A stretch of DNA of 51,044 nt from an uncultured Lentisphaeraceae bacterium (GCA_949288955.1 CASEMS010000013.1:1-51044); one strand, 5' to 3'; shown: positions 8,645 to 17,413, numbered from the stretch's first letter. A program made the numbers and translations. Notes: generated by a model not told the origin, from the sequence alone.

Positions 8645-9991
8645 ATGAAAGCATTCAAGACCTACGACATCCGCGGCGTCTACGGCACCGACCTCACCGA
8701 CGACCTGGCCTATCAGATCGGCCGTTGCCTGCCTTCCGTGCTCAAGGCCAAACGCGTCCTCGTCGCCCACGACCAACGCCTCTCCTTCCCCGCCCTCGTC
8801 AAAGCCCTCACCCGTGGGCTCCTTGAGGCCGGCGCGGACGTGGACGACATGGGCTTCGCGACCACGCCCATGTGCTACTTCATCAACGCCGAGCAGGGCT
8901 ACGAGACCTCAGTCATGGTCACCGCCTCCCACAATCCTCCCGCATACAACGGCTTCAAGGTCTGCCGCGCGGATGCCCGTCCCTGCGGCTATGCGGAAGG
9001 GCTCCGGGAGGTCGAGGCAATGATCGCGGCCGACGCCTTGCCCCCGCCCGCCAAGCAACCAGGCCAATGGCGGAGCCGCGCCTTCGCCGAATGCTACGCC
9101 ACGTGGTTGCGCGCCCGCACGCCCGACCTCTCCGGTCTGCGCTTCGCGGTCGATTGCTCCGACGGCGCGACCGGACTCTTCGCGCGCGACCTCTTCGGCT
9201 CGGCCGACCGCCTGCTCAACGCCACGCCCGACGGTGCCTTCCCCCACCACGGCCCCGATCCGCTCCAACCCGCCAACCGCGAGCAACTGGCCACGTGCGT
9301 CCGCGACAATGGGCTTGACCTCGGCCTCATCTTCGACGGCGACGGCGACCGCGTCTGCTTCGTCGACGCCACCGGAGCCTTCGTTCCGCCCGACGCCCTC
9401 ATCCCCCTCCTCGCCGAGGAACTGCGCGCGCGTTGCCCCGAGGCCTCCCCCGTCGTCGTCCACGACGTGCGCACCTCCCGCGGCGTCGCCGAGACGCTTC
9501 GCGAGCGAGGCTTCGAGCCGCGCATGGTCAAGGTGGGCGGCACCTTCGCCAAGGCCGCCCTGCGCGAGGGCGAAGGCCTCTGCGGCGGCGAGGTGGCCGG
9601 CCATTACTACTTCCGCGACTTCCACTGGAGCGACAGCGGACTCTATGCCGCCCTGCTCGTCCTAGGCATCGTCGCCCGCGCCAAGCGCGAGGGCAAGACC
9701 TTGGCCGACCTGCTCGCGCCCATCGTCTCCCGCTACCACGCCTCCGGGGAGGTCAATATCCCCAACGTGCCGGACTGTCCCGCCGCCATCGCCCGCGTCG
9801 AGGCCGCCGCCATCGCGCTCATGGGGCCGCCCGAACGGCGTTTCGACTTCGACGGTGTCCGCTTGGAGTGGGCCGATGCCTGGCTGGGCGTCCGCGCCTC
9901 CAACACGGAGCCGCTCCTCCGGTTGGCCGCCGAGGCGAAGGAGCGGGAGGCGCTCGACCGCTTGGTCTCCGCCGCCAAAGGCGCCGTCTGA
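8645..9991 (+). CDS. manB: Phosphomannomutase / phosphoglucomutase
   Basis: A 448-aa alpha-D-phosphohexomutase that interconverts hexose 6- and 1-phosphates and so feeds nucleotide sugars for glycans. All four family signatures are visible: the phosphoserine loop TASHNP (S95), the metal loop DGDGDR (D231/D233/D235), the sugar-specificity loop GGEVAGHYYF and the phosphate-binding loop RASNTEP near the C-terminus. The GE-x-x-GH-type loop fits mannose/glucose mutases rather than GlmM (shorter, different loop). Choice between Man and Glc is not possible from sequence. The ATG at 8645 is preferred over a TTG directly before it. It overlaps the radical SAM gene by one base. Confidence 0.88.
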   Translation: MKAFKTYDIRGVYGTDLTDDLAYQIGRCLPSVLKAKRVLVAHDQRLSFPALVKALTRGLLEAGADVDDMGFATTPMCYFINAEQGYETSVMVTASHNPPAYNGFKVCRADARPCGYAEGLREVEAMIAADALPPPAKQPGQWRSRAFAECYATWLRARTPDLSGLRFAVDCSDGATGLFARDLFGSADRLLNATPDGAFPHHGPDPLQPANREQLATCVRDNGLDLGLIFDGDGDRVCFVDATGAFVPPDALIPLLAEELRARCPEASPVVVHDVRTSRGVAETLRERGFEPRMVKVGGTFAKAALREGEGLCGGEVAGHYYFRDFHWSDSGLYAALLVLGIVARAKREGKTLADLLAPIVSRYHASGEVNIPNVPDCPAAIARVEAAAIALMGPPERRFDFDGVRLEWADAWLGVRASNTEPLLRLAAEAKEREALDRLVSAAKGAV

Positions 9992-11352
9992 TGCGCATCG
10001 CCCTCTGCTATCCGCCTATCCCCTCCCCCAAAGGGACGCCGCTGCTCAGTCAGAACCGGCAGTTCCAATGGTTCAACCGCCCCACCGCCATCTATCCCGT
10101 CGTCCCCGCCTCGGCCGCCACGCTCCTGCGTGCCCACGGCCATGAGGTGCTGTGGCTCGATGGCATCGCCCGCGGCATGACGCCCGAGACCTTCTGGCGA
10201 GAGTTGGAGAACTGGCGGCCTGATGCCGTCTTCCTGGAGACCAAGACCCCTGTCGTCCGCTTCCATTGGGCTTGGGTGCGCGAACTCAAGCGTCGTCTAC
10301 CCGGCTGCCAGGTGGTGATGGGGGGCGACCACGTCACGGCCCTGCCCGAGGAGACCCGCGCCAACGCCCCCGTCGACGCCCTGTTGCGCGGCGGCGATTA
10401 CGACTTCGCCCTCCTCTCCTGGGCCGAGGGGCGGGACTATCCGGTCGATCTCAGCACGTTGCCGCGCATCGACCGCACGCTGACCCGTTGGCGCGACTAC
10501 GCCTTCCGCAACGGCAACTTCCTGCGCACGCCCGGCGCCTACGTCATGTCCGCCCGCGATTGCTGGCATGGCAAGTGTACCTTCTGCTCCTGGGCCGCGC
10601 TCTACCCCACCTATCGCGTCCGCCCCGTGGAGGACGTCCTCGACGAAATCGCCGGGCTGACCGACCTCGGTGTCCGCGAGGTGATGGACGATGCCGGCAG
10701 CCAGCCCACCGGCGCCTGGCTCCGCGCCTTCTGCGAGGGGCTCCTCTCCCGTGGGCTCAGCCGTCGGCTCCGACTGGATTGCAACCAACGCTTCGGCGCG
10801 CTCACCGCCGAGGACTACCGCCTCATGCGCCGCGCCGGTTACCGCATGGTGCTTTTCGGCGTCGAATCCGCCAACCAATCGACCCTCGACCGCCTCAACA
10901 AGCGCCTCACCGTCGCCCAGATCGAGGAAGGAGCGCGCCTCGCCTCGGAGGCGGGGCTGGACGTCCATGTAACGCTCATGTTCGGGTACCCGTGGGAAAC
11001 CGCCGAGGAAGCCCGCCGTACCGCAGAGCTCGGGCGCGCACTCCTCCGCCGCGGCCACGCCGCCTCCCTCCAGGCCACTTGGCTCGTCCCCTACCCCGGG
11101 ACGCCGCTCTTCCGGGAACTCCAGACCAAGGGCGACCTTCTCACGGAGGATTGGGACGCCTACGATATGCGAGCGCCCGTCATGCGCTGCCCGCTCTCCG
11201 AGGTCGAGACCAAAGCCCTCATCGCCTACGCCTACCGCGGCCACCTCCAACCCGCCGCGCTCCTTCGCCAAGCCGGGCGCATGGTCGCCCACCCCGCCTA
11301 CATCCTCAAGGCCGTCCGCGCCCTCCTCGCCCACCTCCGCGACTTCCGCTGA
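9991..11352 (+). CDS. B12-binding-domain radical SAM protein
   Basis: A 453-aa protein. An N-terminal cobalamin-binding-like Rossmann domain (about 1-150; MRIALCYPPIP, VVMGGDHVTALPEE) is followed by a radical SAM barrel. The iron-sulfur motif is C191-x4-C196-x2-C199 (CWHGKCTFC), one residue longer than the classic C-x3-C-x2-C. HemN/BchE-like features follow: DDAGSQPTG, the SAM-binding VLFGVESANQ and VTLMFGYPWET. Such enzymes perform methylations or ring rearrangements on unreactive carbons, often in lipid, cell-wall or cofactor synthesis. The link to the upstream phosphohexomutase (TGATG overlap) hints at a glycan- or lipid-modifying role, but no substrate can be named. Confidence 0.8.
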   Translation: MRIALCYPPIPSPKGTPLLSQNRQFQWFNRPTAIYPVVPASAATLLRAHGHEVLWLDGIARGMTPETFWRELENWRPDAVFLETKTPVVRFHWAWVRELKRRLPGCQVVMGGDHVTALPEETRANAPVDALLRGGDYDFALLSWAEGRDYPVDLSTLPRIDRTLTRWRDYAFRNGNFLRTPGAYVMSARDCWHGKCTFCSWAALYPTYRVRPVEDVLDEIAGLTDLGVREVMDDAGSQPTGAWLRAFCEGLLSRGLSRRLRLDCNQRFGALTAEDYRLMRRAGYRMVLFGVESANQSTLDRLNKRLTVAQIEEGARLASEAGLDVHVTLMFGYPWETAEEARRTAELGRALLRRGHAASLQATWLVPYPGTPLFRELQTKGDLLTEDWDAYDMRAPVMRCPLSEVETKALIAYAYRGHLQPAALLRQAGRMVAHPAYILKAVRALLAHLRDFR

Positions 11353-11426
11353 ACGCGCCACCACCCAAGCCCCGCGCCTTCCCGAGGCCTCACACAATCG
11401 CAACCAAACATTGACGGAAAGCGAAC

Positions 11427-11455
11427 TTGTGTGCGCGTCTGCGCACCCCTACAAT
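11427..11455 (+). promoter_or_regulatory. Promoter of the phosphonate-type operon with dyad in the spacer
   Basis: TTGTGT (11427-11432), 17 bp, TACAAT (11450-11455). The spacer contains a perfect inverted repeat, GTGCGC-GTCT-GCGCAC (11431-11446), placed where a repressor would block RNA polymerase. The operator role is inferred. Confidence 0.45.
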
Positions 11456-11483
11456 AAGGGGCCATGAAAGGAACGGTTCGGTC

Positions 11484-12233
11484 ATGCTTGAGTTGAGGCA
11501 CCTGCGCAAGGCGTTCGGTGGGAAGCCCGTCCTGCGCGATTTGTCGTTGGAGGTCGGCACGGGGGAGATTGTGTCGGTGCTGGGACCATCAGGAAGCGGC
11601 AAGACGACGTTGCTGAACCTGATCCTAGGTCTGGTGACGCCCGACGGCGGGCAGATTCTCTACGATGGCGAGGATGTAACAGCCACGCCTCCGGAGCGGC
11701 GCGGCTTCAACATCGTCTTCCAAGACTACGCCCTCTTCCCCAACCTCAACGCCAAGCAGAATATCGAATACGGCCTGCGCAACCACCCCGGCGCCTCGAC
11801 GCCCGAGGAGGTACGCGCCTTGGTGGCATTGCTGGGGCTGGAGGAGCACCTCGGCAAGCGCATCGACCAGCTCTCCGGCGGGCAGAAGCAACGCGTGGCC
11901 TTGGCGCGAACGCTCGTGCTCAAGCCGCGCGTGCTGTTGTTGGACGAGCCGCTGAGCGCCCTCGATGGCGTGATCAAGGAATCCATCAAGGAGCGCATCC
12001 GCCAGATTGCGCGGGAGTTCAAGCTGACGACGGTAATCGTAACGCACGACCCCGAGGAGGCGCTGACCCTCTCCGACCGCGTCCTCATCCTGGAGGGCGG
12101 CGGCATCGCGCAATATGACCGCCCGACTGCCATCGTCGGCGCGCCGGCCAATGCCTTCGTGCGCGCCTTCATCCTGCGCCAGCTGGAGATCAAGCGCGGG
12201 AACATCCTCTCCCTCTTCGAGGCGGCGCAATGA
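11484..12233 (+). CDS. ABC transporter ATPase, probable 2-aminoethylphosphonate importer
   Basis: A 249-aa ATP-binding subunit of the PotA/FbpC/PhnT class. Walker A GPSGSGKT, Q-loop VFQDYALFPNL, signature LSGGQKQR, Walker B VLLLDEPLSALD and switch histidine VTHDPEEA are all intact. The C-terminal TOBE extension of the larger members is absent. The ATG at 11484 has AAAGGAA at 11467-11473; an earlier ATG at 11464 opens only a 10-codon frame. It overlaps the permease gene by 4 bp. Because phnW closes the cluster, the substrate is inferred to be 2-aminoethylphosphonate; iron or thiamine importers share the fold and are the main alternatives. Confidence 0.85.
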   Translation: MLELRHLRKAFGGKPVLRDLSLEVGTGEIVSVLGPSGSGKTTLLNLILGLVTPDGGQILYDGEDVTATPPERRGFNIVFQDYALFPNLNAKQNIEYGLRNHPGASTPEEVRALVALLGLEEHLGKRIDQLSGGQKQRVALARTLVLKPRVLLLDEPLSALDGVIKESIKERIRQIAREFKLTTVIVTHDPEEALTLSDRVLILEGGGIAQYDRPTAIVGAPANAFVRAFILRQLEIKRGNILSLFEAAQ

Positions 12234-13852
12234 GCAACCGCGGACCTTGGGCGGCCTTCGGATTGGTGGCGGCGATGGTGGCGCTCTTCCTCGCACTGCC
12301 GGTGGGGGTCGTGGCGGTACGGTCGTTGATGGGCGCGGCGGGACAGGGCGCGGGCTTCGGCGCGTGGGTGGCGGCCTTCGAGGGCGGGGCATTGACCAAG
12401 GCATTGCTCAACAGCGTGCTGGCGGCAGGGCTTGCGGCGGCGATCGCCGCGCCGATGGGCTTTCTCTTGGCCTATGCCACACGCTGCTCCCGCCTGCCGG
12501 GCTGGTTCCGCGCGACGGTCTCGGCGCTGACGACCCTGCCCATGCTCCTGCCGACCATCACCTACGGTTTCGCCATCGTCTACGCCCTCGGGCGGCAGGG
12601 ACTGGTTACACGCCTCCTTGGCTGGCAGCCCTTCGACATCTATGGGCTTGGCGGCCTGACCCTGGGCTATGTGGTCTACGTGCTGCCCACCGCCTTCCTG
12701 CTCATCCGCAACGCGTTGGATTACGTGGATCGCCGTTACGGCGTCGTGGCGCGCCTGATGGGCGATTCGCCGTGGAGGGCCTTCCGAACCACGTTGCTGC
12801 GTCCCCTCGCCGGACCGATCGCGGCGGCCTTCGTGCAGAGTTTCTTCCTGGCCTTCACGGACTTCGGCGTCCCCGCCTCCGTCGGCGGCGCCTACAAGAC
12901 CGTCGCCGGCCTACTCTACGAACGGATGCTCGGAAGCCTCCCCGATTTCGGCGTCGGCGCGGTCATTGCCGTCTGTATGCTGCTTCCCTCCGTCTTCGGC
13001 TTCCTGCTCCTGCGCCGTCTGGAGCGCGCGGAGGTGCGTTACGACAAACCCGCGGACGAACTGCCGCCGACGCCCTGCCTGGTGCGCGACCTGCTCTGCG
13101 CCGCCATCGGCCTCCTCTCCTGCCTGCTCACGGCCATCCTCTTCTGCACCGTGGCGCTTGTCCCCTTCGTCGAGGCCTGGCCCTATGCGATGGCGCCCAC
13201 GCTGACACACGTGCGGGCCGTCTTCGACGACCCCGGGCTCCGCTTGGTCTGCGGCAACTCGCTGTTGGCGGCCCTCGGAACCGCCGTGCTCTGCACGCTC
13301 CTGGCCTACGCCGCGGCGCTCGCCACCGTGCGCGGCGGGCTCCCACGCGCCGCCAAGAACCTCATCGGCGCGGCGGCCACCGTCTCGGGGTGCGTGCCGG
13401 GGATGGTGCTGGGCATCGCCTTCCTGCTCGTCTTCTCCGGCACGCCTCTCAGCCACACGCTCGCCCTCGTCATCCTCTGCAACACGCTCCACTTCCTCTG
13501 CGCGCCCTATCTGATGATGAAGAGCGCCCTCGAAAAGCTCAACGCCCGTTGGGAGACCACCGGGATGCTGATGGGCGACACGTGGCTGCACACCGTCCTG
13601 CGTGTCGTCACCCCCAACGCCCGAGGCGCGCTCATCGCCGTCTTCGCCTATTGCTTCGTGAACGCGATGGTCACCGTGAGCGCCGTCATCTTCGTGGCGG
13701 GGGCGCGCACCGCCGTCATCACCTCCAAGATCAAGGAATTGCAGCACTTCGCCCGCTTCGACGACATCTTCGTCCTTTCCCTTCTCATCCTGATCGTCAA
13801 CCTGCTGGCCACCGCCCTTTGCCGCCTGGCCACGCGCCGCGCCGCGCACTGA
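12230..13852 (+). CDS. ABC transporter permease, two fused membrane domains
   Basis: A 540-aa inner-membrane protein with about 12 hydrophobic helices in two homologous halves. Each half carries an EAA-type coupling loop that docks on the ATPase: RLMGDSPWRAFRTTLLRPLA in the first and MLMGDTWLHTVLRVVTPNA in the second. Such fused permeases are typical of FbpB and of some 2-aminoethylphosphonate importers, where other organisms use two genes. It overlaps the ATPase gene by ATGA and is 5 bp from the binding-protein gene. Confidence 0.87.
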   Translation: MSNRGPWAAFGLVAAMVALFLALPVGVVAVRSLMGAAGQGAGFGAWVAAFEGGALTKALLNSVLAAGLAAAIAAPMGFLLAYATRCSRLPGWFRATVSALTTLPMLLPTITYGFAIVYALGRQGLVTRLLGWQPFDIYGLGGLTLGYVVYVLPTAFLLIRNALDYVDRRYGVVARLMGDSPWRAFRTTLLRPLAGPIAAAFVQSFFLAFTDFGVPASVGGAYKTVAGLLYERMLGSLPDFGVGAVIAVCMLLPSVFGFLLLRRLERAEVRYDKPADELPPTPCLVRDLLCAAIGLLSCLLTAILFCTVALVPFVEAWPYAMAPTLTHVRAVFDDPGLRLVCGNSLLAALGTAVLCTLLAYAAALATVRGGLPRAAKNLIGAAATVSGCVPGMVLGIAFLLVFSGTPLSHTLALVILCNTLHFLCAPYLMMKSALEKLNARWETTGMLMGDTWLHTVLRVVTPNARGALIAVFAYCFVNAMVTVSAVIFVAGARTAVITSKIKELQHFARFDDIFVLSLLILIVNLLATALCRLATRRAAH

Positions 13853-13857
13853 ACGCC

Positions 13858-14850
13858 ATGAGACACACGCCCCACCGCCTGCTCCCCCTCCTTGCCGCCC
13901 TCCCCCTTCTCCTCGCCGGATGCGGCGGATCCGACGACCGCGTCGTCATCGCCTCCAACGCCGACGCGGAGGTCGTCGCCGCCCTTCGCCAGACCCTCGA
14001 TGACGGCGGGTTCCGCGGCCAATACCTCATCCAGACCCTCGGCACCGCCGAGCTCAGCGGCAAACTCCTGGCCGAAGGCAAGGACATCGAGGCCGGCATC
14101 GTCACCATGAGCACCTACGCCCTCGAAAGCGCGCAGGCCCTCCACCCCATGTTCGCCACGCTCCCCTTCGCCGAGCCCAAGCCTCTCGACGGAGACGTCG
14201 CCTGCTTCCGCCCCCTCACCGCCCAGGAAGGCGCCATCATCGTCAACCTGCGGATGTTGGAGGAGCTCCGCCTCCCCCGCCCCAAGAGCCTCAAAGACCT
14301 CACCGCCCCCGTCTACAAAGACCTCATCTCCGTCACCGACCTGCGCAGTTCCTCCACCGCGTGGCTCCTCCTTCAAGCCCTCATCGCCGCCTACGGCGAG
14401 GACGGCGCCACCGATGTCCTCGTTGGCATCTACCGCAACGCCGGCCCCCACATCGAGAGCGCCGGCGCGGCCCCTCTCCGCAAAGTCCGTTCCGGCGAGG
14501 TGGCCCTCGGCTTCGGCCTCCGCCACCAAGCCCTTGCCGACAAAGCCCGCGGGATGCCCATCGACGTCATCGACCCCGCCGAGGGCACCTACGTCCTCAC
14601 CGAATCCCTCGCCGTCGTGGACAAAGGCCCCGAGGCCAACGCCCGCGCCCTCCCCATCGCGCGTTGCCTCCTCCGCGCCCGCCCCACCCTGCTCAAGACC
14701 TATCCCACCCCCCTCTACCAGGGCGAGACCGTCGACCCCTCCTTCCGTGGCGCGGCCCTCCCCAAACGCTTCCCTCAGCCGCTCACCACCACACTCCTTG
14801 CCCACCATCAAACCCTGGCCGACGCCGCCCGCGAACGCGCCCGCCCCTGA
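13858..14850 (+). CDS. Substrate-binding lipoprotein of the ABC transporter
   Basis: A 330-aa extracytoplasmic solute-binding protein. The signal peptide ends in the lipobox LLAGC, so the mature protein would be anchored by its cysteine. The rest has the type-2 periplasmic binding protein pattern (VVIASNADAEVVAALRQ at the start, SVTDLRSSSTAWLLLQAL in the middle), close to iron and phosphonate binders. It lies between the fused permease and phnW, so the predicted ligand is 2-aminoethylphosphonate. An iron(III)-binding protein cannot be excluded from fold alone. Confidence 0.82.
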   Translation: MRHTPHRLLPLLAALPLLLAGCGGSDDRVVIASNADAEVVAALRQTLDDGGFRGQYLIQTLGTAELSGKLLAEGKDIEAGIVTMSTYALESAQALHPMFATLPFAEPKPLDGDVACFRPLTAQEGAIIVNLRMLEELRLPRPKSLKDLTAPVYKDLISVTDLRSSSTAWLLLQALIAAYGEDGATDVLVGIYRNAGPHIESAGAAPLRKVRSGEVALGFGLRHQALADKARGMPIDVIDPAEGTYVLTESLAVVDKGPEANARALPIARCLLRARPTLLKTYPTPLYQGETVDPSFRGAALPKRFPQPLTTTLLAHHQTLADAARERARP

Positions 14851-14888
14851 CCCTTCCCAACCCAGCCCCCACCCCAAAGGTTCCCCCC

Positions 14889-15995
14889 ATGTTCCATCCT
14901 TACAAACTCCTCACGCCCGGTCCCCTCACCACCACCGACACCGTCAAGCGCGAGATGCTCTTTGACCACTGCACCTGGGATGACGACTACAAGCGCATCA
15001 CCCAGCGCATCCGCAAACGCCTCCTTGCCCTCGCCCACGCCTCCGAGGCGACCCACACCGCCGTCCTCATGCAAGGCAGCGGCACCTTCGGCGTCGAGGC
15101 CGTCCTCACCTCCGTCGTCGGCCCAGAGGACAAGCTGCTCATCCTCGCCAACGGCGCCTACGGCGAGCGCATGGGCGACATCGCCCGCCACGCCGCCCTC
15201 CCCCACACCCTGCTCTCCTTCCCCCTCGAGCACTCCCCCGACCCCGATCGCGTCGCCCAAGCCCTGCGCGAGGATCCCACCCTCACCCACGTCGCCCTCG
15301 TCCACAGCGAGACCACCACCGGCATCCTCAACGACCTCCCCACCCTCGCCCGCGTCATCAAAGAGGCCGGCAAGACACTCATCGTCGACGCCATGAGCTC
15401 CTTCGCCGGAGTGGACATCGACGTCCCCACCCTCGGCATCGATTTCATCGTCTCCTCCGCCAACAAGTGTATCCAGGGCGTCCCCGGCTTCTCCTTCGTC
15501 ATCTGCGACCGCCGCAAGCTCGAAGCCTCCAAAGGCAAGGCCCGTTCCCTCGCCCTCGACCTCTACGACCAGTGGAAAGGCATGGACAAAGACGGCAAAT
15601 GGCGCTTCACCTCCCCCACCCACGCCGTCCTCGCCTTCGCCAAAGCCCTCGACGAGCTCGACGACGAAGGCGGCATCCCCGCCCGCGCCGCCCGCTACCG
15701 CGCCAACAACCGCCTCCTCATCAGAAAACTCACCGACCTCGGCTTCCGCCCCCTCCTCGCCCCCGCCGAGCAAGGCCCCATCATCACCACCTTCCTCTAC
15801 CCCGAAGGCCACACCTTCGCCTTCCAGGAGATGTACGCCTACGTCAAATCCCGTGGCTACGCCATTTATCCCGGCAAACTCCTCGACGCCGACACCTTCC
15901 GCCTCGGCAACATCGGCGAAATCTACGAGGCCGACATCCTCAACGTCGCCTCCATCCTCTCCGACTTTCTCACAGATCATCCTTCCGAGAAGTAA
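14889..15995 (+). CDS. phnW: 2-Aminoethylphosphonate:pyruvate transaminase
   Basis: A 368-aa PLP enzyme of fold type I that converts 2-aminoethylphosphonate and pyruvate to phosphonoacetaldehyde and alanine. It opens with the characteristic KLLTPGPLTTTDTVKREMLF and DHCTWDDDY. MQGSGTFGVEAVL binds the cofactor phosphate, VDAMSSFAGVDID holds the PLP-pairing aspartate, and K193 in SSANKCIQGVPGF forms the Schiff base. Length matches the family (about 367 aa). It is 38 bp after the lipoprotein gene and ends before a terminator. No phosphonoacetaldehyde hydrolase (phnX), dehydrogenase (phnY) or phosphonoacetate hydrolase (phnA) is in the window, so the next step must be encoded elsewhere. Confidence 0.93.
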   Translation: MFHPYKLLTPGPLTTTDTVKREMLFDHCTWDDDYKRITQRIRKRLLALAHASEATHTAVLMQGSGTFGVEAVLTSVVGPEDKLLILANGAYGERMGDIARHAALPHTLLSFPLEHSPDPDRVAQALREDPTLTHVALVHSETTTGILNDLPTLARVIKEAGKTLIVDAMSSFAGVDIDVPTLGIDFIVSSANKCIQGVPGFSFVICDRRKLEASKGKARSLALDLYDQWKGMDKDGKWRFTSPTHAVLAFAKALDELDDEGGIPARAARYRANNRLLIRKLTDLGFRPLLAPAEQGPIITTFLYPEGHTFAFQEMYAYVKSRGYAIYPGKLLDADTFRLGNIGEIYEADILNVASILSDFLTDHPSEK

Positions 15996-16022
15996 GCGTG
16001 GGCCAAAGAGCCCGCGTCCCCG

Positions 16023-16049
16023 GCCGCCCGATTCGGGCGGCTTTTTTTT
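16023..16049 (+). terminator. Terminator after phnW
   Basis: GCCGCCCG-ATT-CGGGCGGC stem (16023-16041) followed by eight T residues, 28 bp after the phnW stop. Confidence 0.92.
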
Positions 16050-16061
16050 GTCCCCAGACAC

Positions 16062-16086
16062 AAAAAGCCCCGCCGTTTGGCGAGGC
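16062..16086 (-). terminator. Terminator after aroA
   Basis: On the minus strand, GCCTCGCC-AAAC-GGCGGGGC (16067-16086, one G-T pair) is followed by TTTTTG. It lies 20 bp after the aroA stop and back to back with the phnW terminator. Confidence 0.8.
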
Positions 16087-16105
16087 TGTGCGTTGCGCGA
16101 GGCCG

Positions 16106-17398
16106 TCAGAGGGCCAGGACGCGCGGGAAGTCGGGGAAGGATTCGGAGAGGATGTCGAAGCCTTGGATGGCAACGGGGTGTTCGGCGACGAGCGCGGCGA
16201 GCGCGAGGGACATGGCCACGCGATGGTCGCCGTGGGCGTCGAGGGTCGCGCCGCCGGGGATGCGCCCCGTGCCGCGGATACGGAAACCGTCGGAATACTC
16301 CTCGATGTCCACGCCCAAGGCGCGGAGGGCTGCGGCCATGATGGCGATGCGGTCGGACTCTTTGGCGCGGAGCTCGGCGGCGTCGCGCACGAGGGTCTCG
16401 CCTTGGGCGCAGGCGGCGGCGATCATAAAGGCGGGGAACTCGTCAATCATCCGCACCACAAGGTCGCCGTGGATTTCGGTGCCCGTGAGGGAGGCGGCAC
16501 GGACGCGCAGATCGGCGACGGGCTCACCGGCGAGGGTGGCCTCGTTGGCGAGGGTGATGGAGGCTCCCATCGCGCGAAGGGCGTCGAGGATGCCGGTGCG
16601 CGTGGGGTTGACGCTCACCTGCGTGAGGGTGAAGTCGCTGCCGGGCAGGATGGTGGCGGCCACGAGAAGGAAGGCGGCCGAGGAAATATCCCCCGCCAAC
16701 TCGATGTCGAGAGGGCGGAGAGGCGTTTGGAGGGGCAGAGCGACGGCGCCGTGGGCGGGCGGGTCGAGGGCGCGGATGGGGGCGCCCATCGCCGCAAGCA
16801 TCCGCTCGGTGTGGTCGCGGCTGGGCCCCGGCTCGGTGATGGCGCAGGGACCATCGGCGGCGAGCGCGGCCAGGAGCAGACAGCTTTTCACTTGGGCGGA
16901 GGCGACGGGGAGGGCATAGGCCAAGGCGTGGAGGGGGGCGGGGCGGAAGGTGAGCGGCGCGTGGCCGTCGGTGTCCGTGACGTCGGCGCCCATTAGGCGG
17001 AGCGGCTCGACGATACGCCCCATCGGACGTCGGCACAGACCTTCGCTGCCGGTGAGGACGCAAGGGACGCCCGCGGCGGCGACGGCCCCGGCAAGAAGGC
17101 GAAGCGTGGTGGCGGAGTTGCCGCAGTCGAGCGGCTCGGGGGGGGACTCGAACCCCCACGGGCCGACGCCGCGGACGCGGAGGACGTGCGCCGCCTCATC
17201 CAGCTCCCAATGCACGCCGAGTTGGCGCAGGCAACGGAGCATGGCGCGCGTCACCCCGCCGACGAGGAAACGGCGGATCACGCTCTCGCCCTCGGCGAGG
17301 GCCGCGAAGAGGAGCGCACGATGGGAAAGGGATTTGTCGCCCTCGGGGCGATAGCTCCCGGTCAGCGGCGCGACACGTCTGGCGATGGTCTTGGTCAT
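16106..17398 (-). CDS. aroA: 3-Phosphoshikimate 1-carboxyvinyltransferase (EPSP synthase)
   Basis: A 430-aa enzyme that joins shikimate-3-phosphate and phosphoenolpyruvate in the shikimate pathway. Family marks: GDKSLSHRALLFAALAEG near the N-terminus, LDCGNSATTLRLLAG (the GN-S-x-T-x-R-L-x-x-G motif, with A in place of the second G), RPMGRIVEPLRLMG, SAQVKSCLLLAAL and AELRAKESDRI near the C-terminus. The Ala at the normally glycine position of the PEP-contacting loop is a change associated in the family with altered phosphoenolpyruvate-analogue sensitivity; I infer no phenotype. The frame runs open upstream to 17500, but the -10 is only 6 bp before the ATG at 17398, which fixes the start. Confidence 0.93.
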   Translation of the reverse strand: MTKTIARRVAPLTGSYRPEGDKSLSHRALLFAALAEGESVIRRFLVGGVTRAMLRCLRQLGVHWELDEAAHVLRVRGVGPWGFESPPEPLDCGNSATTLRLLAGAVAAAGVPCVLTGSEGLCRRPMGRIVEPLRLMGADVTDTDGHAPLTFRPAPLHALAYALPVASAQVKSCLLLAALAADGPCAITEPGPSRDHTERMLAAMGAPIRALDPPAHGAVALPLQTPLRPLDIELAGDISSAAFLLVAATILPGSDFTLTQVSVNPTRTGILDALRAMGASITLANEATLAGEPVADLRVRAASLTGTEIHGDLVVRMIDEFPAFMIAAACAQGETLVRDAAELRAKESDRIAIMAAALRALGVDIEEYSDGFRIRGTGRIPGGATLDAHGDHRVAMSLALAALVAEHPVAIQGFDILSESFPDFPRVLAL

Positions 17399-17404
17399 AG
17401 AAGC

Positions 17405-17413
17405 ATTATAGCA
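17405..17413 (-). promoter_or_regulatory. aroA promoter, extended -10 six bases from the ATG
   Basis: TG-C-TATAAT on the minus strand with no -35 match. The six bases GCTTCT lead to the ATG, so the transcript should start at the start codon; there is no ribosome binding site. Confidence 0.65.

Noticed and set aside
11411..11455. TTGACG (11411-11416) as -35 of the transporter promoter
   Set aside because: Its distance to TACAAT is 33 bp; TTGTGT at 11427 has the correct 17-bp spacing.
17128..17165. tRNA T-arm-like sequence (GGGGGTTCGAGTCCCCC on the minus strand)
   Set aside because: It lies inside aroA and encodes the conserved stretch GPWGFESPPEPLD ahead of the GN-S motif; no acceptor, D or anticodon arms surround it.
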